The position numbers and the translations under genes were made by a program. DNA of 64,000 nucleotides, from the NCBI GenBank assembly GCA_964632005.1, contig CAZWAP010000010.1, positions 5,993-69,992 on the forward strand, in the 5' to 3' direction. This document shows, in pieces, positions 9,433 to 18,131 of this stretch. The notes below the pieces were generated by a model that saw only the letters and a list, made by a program, of their open reading frames with translations, was not told the DNA's origin and searched no databases. The stretch is from CAZWAP01 sp964632005 (GTDB lineage: Bacteria; Planctomycetota; Phycisphaerae; Sedimentisphaerales; Anaerobacaceae). How positions within the stretch are numbered: position 1 is the first letter of the stretch; each line of letters opens with the position of its first letter.

Positions 9433-11298
9433 TTAGGCGACATTCTCTTCAAAGACTTCGTCTTCGTTTCTTCCGTAGATTTCGGTGACCCTGAGGACCT
9501 CTTCGACGGTTGTCAGGCCTTGCTTTACCTTGAGCATTCCGTCGTCGAAGAGGCTTGGTCGGCCGCTTTCGTGAAACACCCTTCGCATATTGCTGACCGA
9601 GGGGTCCTTGTTGATCATATCCCTGAAGTTATCGTCTATTACGAGGAACTCGTAGATTCCGATCCGTCCGAGATAGCCGGAGCCCCGGCAGGCGTCGCAG
9701 CCCTTGCCGTGAAAGAGCTGGTCCGGTGCGATGTCGGCCCGCTGCACGTATTTGGCCATATGCTCGGCGAGCTGGTAAGGCTCTTTGCACTTGGGGCAGA
9801 TCTTTCTGACCAGCCGCTGGGCCAGGACGGCGTTGAGCGAGGCGGCTATCAGGTAAGCGTCTATGCCGATGTTCACAAGCCTTGTGATACTGCTGGCGGC
9901 GTCGTTTGTGTGGAGGGTGGAGAGGACCAGGTGGCCGGTAAGGGCGGCCTGGATGGCTATTCGAGCGGTTTCGTTGTCGCGGATCTCGCCGATCATAATT
10001 ACGTCGGGGTCCTGCCGGAGCAGGCTCCTCAGGGCGGTGGCAAAATCCAGGCCGATTTTTTCGTTGGTCTGGACCTGATTGCAGAAGTCCAGCTCGTATT
10101 CGACGGGGTCCTCGACGGTTGATATATTGAGCTTTTCGCCGTCCATCTGGCACAGGGCCGAGTAGAGCGTGGTACTTTTGCCCGAGCCGGTAGGGCCGGT
10201 AACGAGCATAATGCCGTGTGGAAGTGCGATCTGTTCCTTGAAGGCCTGCATAACTTCGGGCTCCATTCCCAGCTGGTCGAGGCCGCGCAGGATGGATTTG
10301 CTGTCGAGAACACGAATGACGACTTTTTCGCCGTGGCTTGTGGGCAGGGTGGATATTCGCAGGTCGACGGTCCTTCCGCCGACGATGACCGAGATCTTTC
10401 CGTCCTGCGGGAGGCGCCTTTCGGAGATGTCGAGGTTCGCCATAATCTTGATACGCGAGACGATGGCGGGGTGCATCTTTATGGGCGACTGCATTGTCTC
10501 GAAGAGTACGCCGTCGATTCTGTATCTGGTCTTCATATACTTTTCTTTGGGCTCTATATGGATGTCACTGGCGCCCTCGCGTATTGCGTTGCTGATGACG
10601 TAGTTGACGAACTTGATGACGGGCGACTGGCCCGCCATTCTTTCGAGGTCTTCCGATTCTTCCTGCTCATCCTGGACGACCTCGACGTCGGTCATATCGG
10701 AGATTATCTCGTCGAGATCGTAATCGACCTTCTCGCCCTGAAGGGCGTTGCAGACATCTTCGATGTCCTCCCGGCTGCACAGTACGGTGCGCACGTCCAT
10801 CTGGGTCTGCCTTTTGATATCCTCGATGGCGAAGATATTGGCCGGCTCACTCGTGGCGACGACGAGCGTGCCCTGTTCTATTGCAACCGGACAGACGGAG
10901 GTGTTTCTTATGTATTCCGGGTCGAGCTTGCGGAAGACCTCGGGGTCCACGTCTTCCGGCCTGATCGTTCGAAAGTCCATATCGTAGAGCCGGGCCTTGG
11001 CCGCAAGGATGTCGCTCCGTTCGACGAGGCCTGATTTGGCCGTCAACTCCTCGACATCCGCGGCGGGGTTGTCCTTCTCCTGGCTGCGGAGCCTGGCGTG
11101 CTGCTCTGCGTCGATCTTTCCCATATCGAGCAGGACGTCCACGATATCGTAGACGTGCGATTCGCCGGCCCTCTCCGGCGAGTAAACTTCGCTGAGCCCG
11201 AGCACACCCTCGTCGGTCTGGTTGTCCCATACAGGCTGGAGGGAGTCCGGGGGCTGGGTCGAGTCGTCCCTATTTCCAAATGGAAGGCGTAGTTTCAT
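9433..11298 (-). CDS. pilB: Type IV pilus assembly / type II secretion ATPase (PilB/GspE)
   Basis: A 621-residue extension ATPase. An MshEN/T2SSE N-terminal domain occupies about residues 46-190, after a variable 45-residue start. The catalytic domain follows with Walker A GPTGSGKST at about 368-376, the Asp box VEDPVEYELD, Walker B VIMIGEIRD and the His box GHLVLSTLHT. A tetracysteine zinc motif (CPKC...CDAC) near residues 500-545 is typical of PilB/GspE. Its start overlaps the stop of the upstream gene by 4 nt (ATGA), so the two are translationally coupled. No c-di-GMP-specific evidence beyond the MshEN resemblance. Confidence 0.94.
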   Translation of the reverse strand: MKLRLPFGNRDDSTQPPDSLQPVWDNQTDEGVLGLSEVYSPERAGESHVYDIVDVLLDMGKIDAEQHARLRSQEKDNPAADVEELTAKSGLVERSDILAAKARLYDMDFRTIRPEDVDPEVFRKLDPEYIRNTSVCPVAIEQGTLVVATSEPANIFAIEDIKRQTQMDVRTVLCSREDIEDVCNALQGEKVDYDLDEIISDMTDVEVVQDEQEESEDLERMAGQSPVIKFVNYVISNAIREGASDIHIEPKEKYMKTRYRIDGVLFETMQSPIKMHPAIVSRIKIMANLDISERRLPQDGKISVIVGGRTVDLRISTLPTSHGEKVVIRVLDSKSILRGLDQLGMEPEVMQAFKEQIALPHGIMLVTGPTGSGKSTTLYSALCQMDGEKLNISTVEDPVEYELDFCNQVQTNEKIGLDFATALRSLLRQDPDVIMIGEIRDNETARIAIQAALTGHLVLSTLHTNDAASSITRLVNIGIDAYLIAASLNAVLAQRLVRKICPKCKEPYQLAEHMAKYVQRADIAPDQLFHGKGCDACRGSGYLGRIGIYEFLVIDDNFRDMINKDPSVSNMRRVFHESGRPSLFDDGMLKVKQGLTTVEEVLRVTEIYGRNEDEVFEENVA

Positions 11299-11996
11299 TC
11301 CGACAGCTTCAAAATAACCTGGTCATTTTCCGGGTCGCTGCCCGTCCTGGCCGAATTATCCTTCGGATTCCAGCGGAGCCTGACAAAGTTGCTTGCGATC
11401 TCTGCGATCGTGAACTTGCCGACCGTATCGCCCCGGTAGAGTATCTTGCCGTCTATCATACAGCAGTTGCCGTTTTCCGATCGCATAATGCTCATAAGCT
11501 GAAGCTCGCCGGCCTGTTTCTGCATTTGCTGTCGTCTTATAAGTTCGGGGTCGATTTTAACGACCGGCTCAGCCTCGTTGACTCTGGGCCCGAGCCCGGC
11601 CATAAATAGTTCCAGCTCAAAGGGGTTTTTCGCAAGCTCATTGACCTTGACCTGGGGGACCTGCGAGAACTCGTAGAACTTGCTGACGATCTCGTCCATT
11701 CGGTTGAAGACCTCGGACTTGACGCCGGTAAGATGCGAGATCGCCTTTGCGATCTCGAGCTCGTTGGTGTCACTTGGTGCGGCGTCGGCTGATTGCGGCG
11801 TGGTTTTCCTGACCATAAAGAAGATGCATAATAGCCCTGCCAGGAGCATCACGCCCAGCAGAATCGTGCTGCGCCGGGCCTTCTGGGTGTTGGTGGCGAC
11901 CGTCAAGTATTCTTCCTCGCCCGCTCGCCCCGATGCCTCGGAGCCGGTTTGACCCGTTGAGTCTTCTAAACCCTGCTCACGCAAAAAAGATAACAT
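11295..11996 (-). CDS. Bitopic membrane protein, PilP/GspB/GspC-like
   Basis: A 233-residue protein. The ATG at 11996 has GGAG 7 nt upstream; another at 12014 is possible. A single membrane segment at about residues 45-65 (ILLGVMLLAGLLCIFFMV) is preceded by a polar cytoplasmic tail. The periplasmic C-terminal 80 residues (LQLMSIMRSENGNCCMIDGKIL...GKFTIAEI) have the look of the small beta domains of PilP, GspB and GspC that contact a secretin. It sits exactly where pilP is found, between pilO and pilB. The family call rests on position and domain shape, so it is moderate. Confidence 0.65.
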   Translation of the reverse strand: MLSFLREQGLEDSTGQTGSEASGRAGEEEYLTVATNTQKARRSTILLGVMLLAGLLCIFFMVRKTTPQSADAAPSDTNELEIAKAISHLTGVKSEVFNRMDEIVSKFYEFSQVPQVKVNELAKNPFELELFMAGLGPRVNEAEPVVKIDPELIRRQQMQKQAGELQLMSIMRSENGNCCMIDGKILYRGDTVGKFTIAEIASNFVRLRWNPKDNSARTGSDPENDQVILKLSE

Positions 11997-12079
11997 AGTC
12001 GCGCTCCATAACAATCGTTACGTCCTCGGCTTCCGGGCACCGGGCTGACGCCGCCTGCGGTCCCTGAGCCGAAGACCGG

Positions 12080-12616
12080 CTAACTGGTTTCGTGCTGAAA
12101 GAATATGCTGACGACGAAATCCGCCGCTATCTGGCCCTCGTCGCCCGTATCCTTCTCGATATCAAGCTCGCGTACTTTCATAATCCGTGGGAGCTTCTCC
12201 ATCTCGAGGAGAAAAGAATAGAAAGCCTTGAAATTGCCTACCAGCTCCATCCTCAGGGGCTGCTCTATGTAGCCGCTGTTGTCCTTCTTGGCCAGGGTGC
12301 GGATGGTCTTCGGTTTCAATCCCTCTTTTTGTGCGATCACGGTGACCTGTTCGAGGACCTCGTGGATCTTGCTTTTTGGAGGGAGGCGGCTTTCAAAAAA
12401 GGCGATGGCCTCTTCCAGCTGGGCCAGCTGCTTGTTGAGGTTCTTGGCGGCGGCGGTTGCTTTTTCATATTCGGCGAGTTTCGCCAGCTTGGTGTCAACC
12501 CTGGCCTTTGCCTCGGCCAGGTGCCTGTTGGCCGGCTCGATCATATAGCGGTACCCGATGACCGCTAGCCCTACGATCAGCGCGAAGAAGACAGCTTTTC
12601 TCAAACCACTGCTCAT
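12080..12616 (-). CDS. pilO: Type 4a pilus biogenesis protein PilO-like
   Basis: A 178-residue inner-membrane protein. The start at 12616 is chosen for its GAGGG ribosome site; an ATG 15 nt earlier is also in frame. It has one membrane helix at about residues 8-25, a periplasmic coiled coil at about 30-85 (LAEAKARVDTKLAKLAEYEK), then an alpha/beta ferredoxin-like domain with the typical PilO phrase MELVGNFKAFYSFLLEMEKL. It would form the alignment complex with PilN and PilM. Gene order and topology match. Confidence 0.85.
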   Translation of the reverse strand: MSSGLRKAVFFALIVGLAVIGYRYMIEPANRHLAEAKARVDTKLAKLAEYEKATAAAKNLNKQLAQLEEAIAFFESRLPPKSKIHEVLEQVTVIAQKEGLKPKTIRTLAKKDNSGYIEQPLRMELVGNFKAFYSFLLEMEKLPRIMKVRELDIEKDTGDEGQIAADFVVSIFFQHETS

Positions 12617-12675
12617 AGTTATCGCCCTCAACTCATTCGGTAGTAATGCATTTTGCCTCTGCGATCCGGGTAGTC

Positions 12676-13389
12676 CTAAAACCTGTACACCGAGCTCTGT
12701 GCGCGGCTCCTTATCGCCTCGATGTCGGCCTGGGTCAGGTGGACATCCTGCCTGAGCATCGCGGTGAGCTTGAAGCGTCTGAAGGTTGTCTCGTCGATAA
12801 CGTGCTCCTTTGATTCGACCAGCGCGACGTTGTCGAACAAGCTCGAGCCGCTCAGCTCCTCTATGTAGGCGGCAACCTGCAGGTCGCTCGGCGCCATTCC
12901 GCCGATTTCAATGTGCGTTTCGAGCGACTTTTCGCGTGTAAGCGTGCTTTGGGCCGGGTCTGTTATCCTGCCCTGGACCGCCTTGTACTTGGTTGTCTGC
13001 GCGGGTCGGCTGTTTCTTTTCGGCTCCTTCTGGATAAGGGTGAGCTTCAGCAGTGACACTCCCGGCGGCAGGGCGTTGGTCAGTGAAGCGAGCAGGACGC
13101 TTCGAGGCACGGGCTCGAGCAGCTCGGCCGTGGTCAGCGCGGTCTTCATCATCGCCTTGCGCCGTGTTTGAAGCTCTTCGAATTGCTTGATGGACTCCTT
13201 TATGCGGGCCATCCTCGTGTTGATGATATTCTCCCTGGCCAGGCAGGCCCGCTGGCGTATTTTTATCGTCACAAACGAGCCGCCCAGCGCCGCCATAACC
13301 AGCGCAAGGAGCACAAAGCAAACAAGGTTTGTCCTGCGGGACTCGTTACTCTGGACGTAATCGTCCGGTACGAAATTTATATTTGCCAT
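12676..13389 (-). CDS. pilN: Type IV pilus alignment protein PilN-like
   Basis: A 237-residue protein with the standard PilN plan: a short cytoplasmic N-terminus starting MANINFVPDDY (the conserved INFxP motif that binds PilM), a membrane helix at about residues 22-43, a coiled coil, then a periplasmic ferredoxin-like domain with LPPGVSLLKLTL at about 110-121. It is 59 bp upstream of pilO and 77 bp downstream of pilM. The linker at about 122-150 is basic and longer than usual. Confidence 0.87.
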   Translation of the reverse strand: MANINFVPDDYVQSNESRRTNLVCFVLLALVMAALGGSFVTIKIRQRACLARENIINTRMARIKESIKQFEELQTRRKAMMKTALTTAELLEPVPRSVLLASLTNALPPGVSLLKLTLIQKEPKRNSRPAQTTKYKAVQGRITDPAQSTLTREKSLETHIEIGGMAPSDLQVAAYIEELSGSSLFDNVALVESKEHVIDETTFRRFKLTAMLRQDVHLTQADIEAIRSRAQSSVYRF

Positions 13390-13466
13390 TTTTCAACCTG
13401 CCTCCACAGACCAGAGATACCTGCAATGCGTGTTTACCGTGTCGTTTTTGTTCGCACCTCCGGGGC

Positions 13467-14441
13467 TTACGAGGAAAGACTGAGCCCGAAAGCCGTTGAC
13501 CAGTTTAGTAACCGCTTGTCCGGTGCGGTCTCCTGCTCGGAGGGTCCGGCCCTTCTCTCGATGTCCAACTTGCGAGGGTTGGCTATTCGAACGGCGGCCA
13601 GGCAGTCACCCATCTGAGCCGGCATCTCCAGCTGCTTCGCTATGGCCGCGCAGGTATCCTTCTCAACAGCCCGACCCGTTAGAAAGAGCAGCCGTTCTAT
13701 CCGGGCATTATGGTGCATAGCACAGAACTGTCGGCGGCACGCGGTCAACTCGACCACGAATCTCGTTATCACGTTTGTGTCGGCGAGCTGTTTGGCCCCG
13801 ATGGGTATTGAGCGGGCGAAGAGGAGCTGTTTGTGCCGGCAGACGACGAGGTTCGTTCGGTCCTGCTCGATGCTCACGAGCATTACGATGGCCTGGAGGT
13901 CGGACTTGCGCCCGCCGAAGAACCTCGTGTAACAGCGCACCAGCGCGAGCGGCCAGACCCCCATCGTTTTGATCCGCAGGTTGGCCTGCTCGTATATTGC
14001 CAGGTGCCTCTCGATGGTCTTGCGTTCCGCAGCCATTACCAGCACGTTTTCATCGGCGGTTCGCAGACACTTTATCATCAGGGCCTGACGGACGGGCTCG
14101 AAGGGCAGTTTCTGTTTTATCCTGGAAAAGGCAGCATCTTGAAGCCTGTCGTCGTTCGAGCGTGATATCCTGATGTTGTCGATGAACAGCTCTGCGGGTG
14201 GTATGGCAGCGGTAACGTTCCTTCCTCGGAACTGCCCGTTGCTTGTGAACAGCCGGATGGTCTGGATCGCCCATCGTTGCCAGGGGCCGCTGCCGGGCTC
14301 GATCTGGCTCGGACGGTTTTTGTTCCGGCCGGCGACGAGCTCCAGAGTGTTGCCGTTTTCGGCGAGCTGCACCAATCTCAGGCCCTCCTCATTCAGGTCC
14401 GCGCCAATCGCATAATGGCGGGTTTTCAAGAGTCCAAACAT
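13467..14441 (-). CDS. pilM: Type IV pilus assembly protein PilM-like (actin fold)
   Basis: A 324-residue cytoplasmic protein, probably the first gene of the minus-strand pil operon. The N-terminus IGADLNEEGLRLVQLAENG is the phosphate-1-like strand-turn-strand of the PilM/FtsA actin fold, and the rest keeps recognisable actin-like segments (TAAIPPAELFIDNIRI; the VLVMAAERKTIERHLAIYE region). It should bind the cytoplasmic tail of PilN. The ribosome site GGGGTGA stands before the ATG. No clear promoter is seen, only an AT-rich patch at 14570-14583 that could hold a -10 box. Confidence 0.82.
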   Translation of the reverse strand: MFGLLKTRHYAIGADLNEEGLRLVQLAENGNTLELVAGRNKNRPSQIEPGSGPWQRWAIQTIRLFTSNGQFRGRNVTAAIPPAELFIDNIRISRSNDDRLQDAAFSRIKQKLPFEPVRQALMIKCLRTADENVLVMAAERKTIERHLAIYEQANLRIKTMGVWPLALVRCYTRFFGGRKSDLQAIVMLVSIEQDRTNLVVCRHKQLLFARSIPIGAKQLADTNVITRFVVELTACRRQFCAMHHNARIERLLFLTGRAVEKDTCAAIAKQLEMPAQMGDCLAAVRIANPRKLDIERRAGPSEQETAPDKRLLNWSTAFGLSLSS

Positions 14442-15013
14442 ACACGTTCACCCCAAGAGGCGCGCCGTACGCGCCGCGTTTGGCTGCAGACCAGGGCTTC
14501 CTTCGTGTCTTCGGCCTCGAAGCGGCACGCGCCGCCACTCGGATACATCGGGAATCCGGGCCGTTGGCTATACTAAAATACCCTGCGGCAGTTCGGAGCC
14601 GGGATTTCGCGGCGTTGGCCCGGCCCCGATGATGCCGATTAAAATATAAGAAACGTGAGGCGGACGAGGCAAACGTAGGGCACGGCCGGTGTGCCGTATT
14701 CCGAAAAAAGACGTGGACAAAAATCTTGTTCCTATAAAATGGGCGGTCCGGTGGTCCTGGAGAATCACTGCGGGCCGGGGCCCTTGTGAAGAATACAGGC
14801 CTTTGCGGGCAGCTGGGGGGCAAGGCCGGCCTGGGCGACAGAGCAGAGGTTCCCTGCACAAACCGATTGTGTTTTTCGGGCGTGCCTGCTATCATCGTGT
14901 CCCAGGGCACAATGTGCTGGCAGGGGGGCTTGGCAAATGCTGCGGGCGTTTTGAGTTTTGCGCCGGCGCTGCGATCAAAGATCCGGGCGAACAGGTATCT
15001 GGAGGTGCTGGAG
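14442..15013. other. Divergent intergenic region between pilM and the HEAT sulfatase
   Basis: This 572-bp stretch holds no convincing gene. The sulfatase frame is open through its right part but has no ribosome site before 15014. An AT-rich patch at 14570-14583 may serve pilM. A promoter for the sulfatase is seen at 14867-14895. No repeat or RNA gene was recognised. Confidence 0.5.
14867..14895 (+). promoter_or_regulatory. Sigma70-type promoter for the HEAT-repeat sulfatase
   Basis: TTGTGT (14867-14872) and TATCAT (14890-14895) are separated by 17 bp, which predicts a leader of about 110 nt before the ATG at 15014. This agrees with the start chosen there and argues against the longer open frame. 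Confidence 0.5.
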
Positions 15014-17239
15014 ATGGCAGGTAGAGGCGGTTGCATAGACAGGCGGGGGTTCTTCTGCGCTACCGCAGGCACGGCGGCGGCGATGCTGCTGCCGGACGTG
15101 TCCTTCGGCGAGCGCAGGAAGGTCGAACGGCCGAACATTCTGTGGGTCAGTTGCGAGGACATCAGCCCCGACTTAGGCTGTTACGGCGACGGCTATTCGG
15201 TCAGTCCGAATATCGACAGGCTGGCCGCGCAGGGTGTTCGGTACGAGAACTGTTTTTCTCATGCAGGGGTCTGCGCACCTGCGCGCAGTGGGATTATCAC
15301 AGGTATGTACCCGACGACCATAGGCACGCATCATATGCGATGCAAGGGGGTGCCGCCGGAGTACGTCAAGTGCTTCCCCGAATACCTGCGGGCGGCGGGA
15401 TACTACTGTACGAACAACGTCAAGACCGATTATCAATTCGACTCGCCGCTGACGGCCTGGGACCAATGCAGCCGAAGTGCTCACTGGCGCAACCGGGCAG
15501 CGGGGCAGTCGTTCTTTGCGGTCTTCAATTTTACGACCTCTCACGAAAGCCAGATACGCAACCGCAGCAAGGGCATGCTCGAGCGAATCGAGAGTCTGGG
15601 TCGGCTCAGGCATGACCCCGCGGAGGCGAAGGTTCCGCCGTACTATCCCGATACGCCCGTGGTGCGGCGTGACATCGCGCAGTACTACGACGTCATCACA
15701 CTTATGGACCGGCAGGTGGGCGAGATTCTAAAACAGCTTGAGGAGGACGGGCTCGCGGAGGATACGATTGTCTGGTTCTGGGGCGACCAAGGACGTGGTC
15801 TACCGAGATGCAAACGCTGGATCTATGATTCCGGGATCAGGGTTCCACTTATCATCAGGGTGCCCAAGAAGTGGCGGGCGCTGGCGATGCCGGCCGATCC
15901 GGACTCGCTGAAGCCTGGCAGCGTCAACGATGAGCTTGTTGCGTTTGTGGATTTTGCCCCGACAATGCTCTCGCTGGCCGGCGTAGAGATACCCGCTCAC
16001 ATGCAGGGAAGGGCCTTTCTTGGGCCCGGGAGGACCGCGCCTCGTGAATATATTTTCGCTGCGCGTGACCGGATGGACGAGGCCTACGACCTTATCCGGG
16101 CCGTGCGCGACAGGCGTTATAAGTACATTCGCAACTATATGTGGCATCTGACGCGGGCTCAGGACATCAAGTATATGAATCAGATGCCCACGATGCAGGA
16201 GATGCGTCGCCTCGAGGCTGCCGGGAAGCTCAGAGGCGCACAGCGGCAGTATTTCGAGCCGACAAAGCCCGTCGAGGAGTTGTACGATACGGTCAACGAC
16301 CCTCACGAGGTAGAGAACCTGGCCGGCCGGCGCGAGTACAGGGGGATCCTTGAAAGGATGCGCAGGGTACACGAGGAGTGGATGGTTGAGACCGGCGATA
16401 TCGGGCTTATCCCGGAATCGGAGTTCGACGAGCTCAAGCGGCCCGGGGGGCGGTATCAGAAGACAGCCGAGCCGGTATTCTTTTCAGCCGACCGGCCGGC
16501 GCCAAGCCCGGCGAACAAGACGCAGCGAGTAGGCATTGGGTGCCCGACACCCGGCGCTTCGATTGCCTATCGCATTGAGGGGGGCGGGCAGAAGAAGGCC
16601 GGCTGGCGGCTCTATACCGGCGTGATCCGCGTGGGGCCCGGCCAGGTGCTGCGGGCCAGGGCTTGTCGGATCGGCTTCAAAGACAGCGACGAGGTAACAT
16701 TCAGGTTCGGGGACAGGCCGGCAGCAAAGCCGCCGGAGATACCGAAGACAGACCCGAATCACTGGCGCCACAAGATAGCACCAGAGATGTTGGAGCGATT
16801 GCGCCGGATCAAGGCCCTGGACGGCCAGGGCGACAAGGCCGTGCCCGAGTATCTAAAGGCGCTCGAGGATGAGTACGCCTCGGTGCGTTACTGGGCGGCG
16901 GTGGGACTGCATACGAGCTGCAAGTCAGCCGGCCAGAGGCGGTCGGTGAGGCCGGCTCTTGGGAAGATGCTCAGGGATCCTTCGCCCGTGGTGAGGGTGG
17001 CGGCAGCCCAGGCCCTGTGTGATTGGGGCTGGACGAAGGAGGCCCTGCCGGTTTTGATTGAGGTGCTTGGTGAGAAGACCGCAAAGGCCCGGTTGTACGC
17101 GATCGCGGCGCTGAAGCTGCTCGGGGAAAAGGCCAGGCCGGCCCTGCCCTGGATCACCAAGGCCCTGAAGGACCCGGACAAATACGTCAGGAACGTGGCG
17201 ACGACTCTAATCGGCCGGCTCCAAGAGGCAAATAGCTGA
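15014..17239 (+). CDS. Exported sulfatase with C-terminal HEAT repeats
   Basis: A 741-residue protein. GGAGG 8 nt before the ATG at 15014 sets the start, giving a Tat-like leader (CIDRRGFFCATAGTAAAMLL). The sulfatase domain covers about residues 38-480, with the metal motif VSCEDISPDLGCYG and the formylglycine motif CAPAR at residues 87-91. A short beta segment follows at about 510-580 (possible chitobiase-like or carbohydrate-binding fold). About residues 590-741 carry HEAT repeats (VVRVAAAQALCDWG, ARLYAIAALKLLG, KYVRNVATTLIGRL). Sulfatases with HEAT tails are known from planctomycetes; the tail may bind a partner or an extended substrate. It is probably transcribed alone. Confidence 0.9.
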   Translation: MAGRGGCIDRRGFFCATAGTAAAMLLPDVSFGERRKVERPNILWVSCEDISPDLGCYGDGYSVSPNIDRLAAQGVRYENCFSHAGVCAPARSGIITGMYPTTIGTHHMRCKGVPPEYVKCFPEYLRAAGYYCTNNVKTDYQFDSPLTAWDQCSRSAHWRNRAAGQSFFAVFNFTTSHESQIRNRSKGMLERIESLGRLRHDPAEAKVPPYYPDTPVVRRDIAQYYDVITLMDRQVGEILKQLEEDGLAEDTIVWFWGDQGRGLPRCKRWIYDSGIRVPLIIRVPKKWRALAMPADPDSLKPGSVNDELVAFVDFAPTMLSLAGVEIPAHMQGRAFLGPGRTAPREYIFAARDRMDEAYDLIRAVRDRRYKYIRNYMWHLTRAQDIKYMNQMPTMQEMRRLEAAGKLRGAQRQYFEPTKPVEELYDTVNDPHEVENLAGRREYRGILERMRRVHEEWMVETGDIGLIPESEFDELKRPGGRYQKTAEPVFFSADRPAPSPANKTQRVGIGCPTPGASIAYRIEGGGQKKAGWRLYTGVIRVGPGQVLRARACRIGFKDSDEVTFRFGDRPAAKPPEIPKTDPNHWRHKIAPEMLERLRRIKALDGQGDKAVPEYLKALEDEYASVRYWAAVGLHTSCKSAGQRRSVRPALGKMLRDPSPVVRVAAAQALCDWGWTKEALPVLIEVLGEKTAKARLYAIAALKLLGEKARPALPWITKALKDPDKYVRNVATTLIGRLQEANS

Positions 17240-17264
17240 CGACCGAGGCGTGGCGCCGCCCGGC

Positions 17265-17888
17265 TCAGAGCTTCCTTGCCGCGACAGTGTAGATTTTCCT
17301 TCTATCTTTGATGTACTTACGCTCGTAATTGGTGCCGGTGATTTCGCCGGGCCCAGCTGCTGCGGTGCGGGCAAACTCGATTTCTTCAAGCCGGTCCTCC
17401 TCTTGCTTGATCAATTGCCGAATTGCCTGGAAGTACTCGGGATGGTCGGTGGCTATTCTGATTTGGCCATCCTTCTTCAGGCAGCGGATCAACTGCTCCA
17501 AGTTGGCGGCGTTTAGGAAGCGTCTCTTGTGGTGTCGCTTTTTGGGCCAGGGATCGGGGAAGTAGATATGAAAGCACTCGACGGACTCGTCCGGTAGGCG
17601 TTCAGCTATGAAAGAGGCGGCATCGGTACGGATTATGCGGACGTTGCTTAATCCCCACCTGCCGATACGGTCGACCGCGTAGCGGTAGTACTTGCGGGCC
17701 CATTCAATACCGAGGAAATTAGAGTCGGGCCGTGCTTTTGCCTCGTTCAGCAGGAACGTGGCCCTGCCCGTACCGACCTCGACGTGGACCGGGCCGGGGC
17801 GTCCGAAAATGGATGCAAAGTTCAGCCTGCCGTCCAGCCCTTCCAGCTTGAGCGATACCGAGGGGTAGTCTTTCAAAATCCGGCGCAT
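17265..17888 (-). CDS. trmB: tRNA (guanine-N7-)-methyltransferase TrmB
   Basis: A 207-residue SAM-dependent enzyme that makes m7G46 in tRNA variable loops. The SAM-binding motif is VEVGTGRATFL (about residues 36-46). The family signature FPDPWPKKRHHKRR is near 110-123, and the C-terminal TNYERKYIKDRRKIY block is also typical. It converges on the sulfatase with 25 bp between stops and stands alone on its strand. Confidence 0.95.
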   Translation of the reverse strand: MRRILKDYPSVSLKLEGLDGRLNFASIFGRPGPVHVEVGTGRATFLLNEAKARPDSNFLGIEWARKYYRYAVDRIGRWGLSNVRIIRTDAASFIAERLPDESVECFHIYFPDPWPKKRHHKRRFLNAANLEQLIRCLKKDGQIRIATDHPEYFQAIRQLIKQEEDRLEEIEFARTAAAGPGEITGTNYERKYIKDRRKIYTVAARKL

Positions 17889-18131
17889 AGCTCAAATCAG
17901 CCAAATCTATCAGCGGCAATGCGTCCTGGTTGTCCTGGCCTATCAGGATAGCAGGATTCGCCCCCGGCCGCGAGGGTTAACCGGCCGTTTCGGCGCTGCC
18001 TGTCTGCCGGTTTCGGCCCGCGGTGTTAAAGTGGGGGACTGCGGTATTCGATAAACACAGCGAACCGAGTAACGGCTTAAGCGTATAGATTACTGGGGCT
18101 GAAGCGCGTAAGCCAAGGAAGGAATTGCACA

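Noticed and set aside
8310..10122. Long plus-strand frames opposite pilT and pilB.
   Set aside because: They are shadows of strongly conserved ATPase genes and their composition is atypical.
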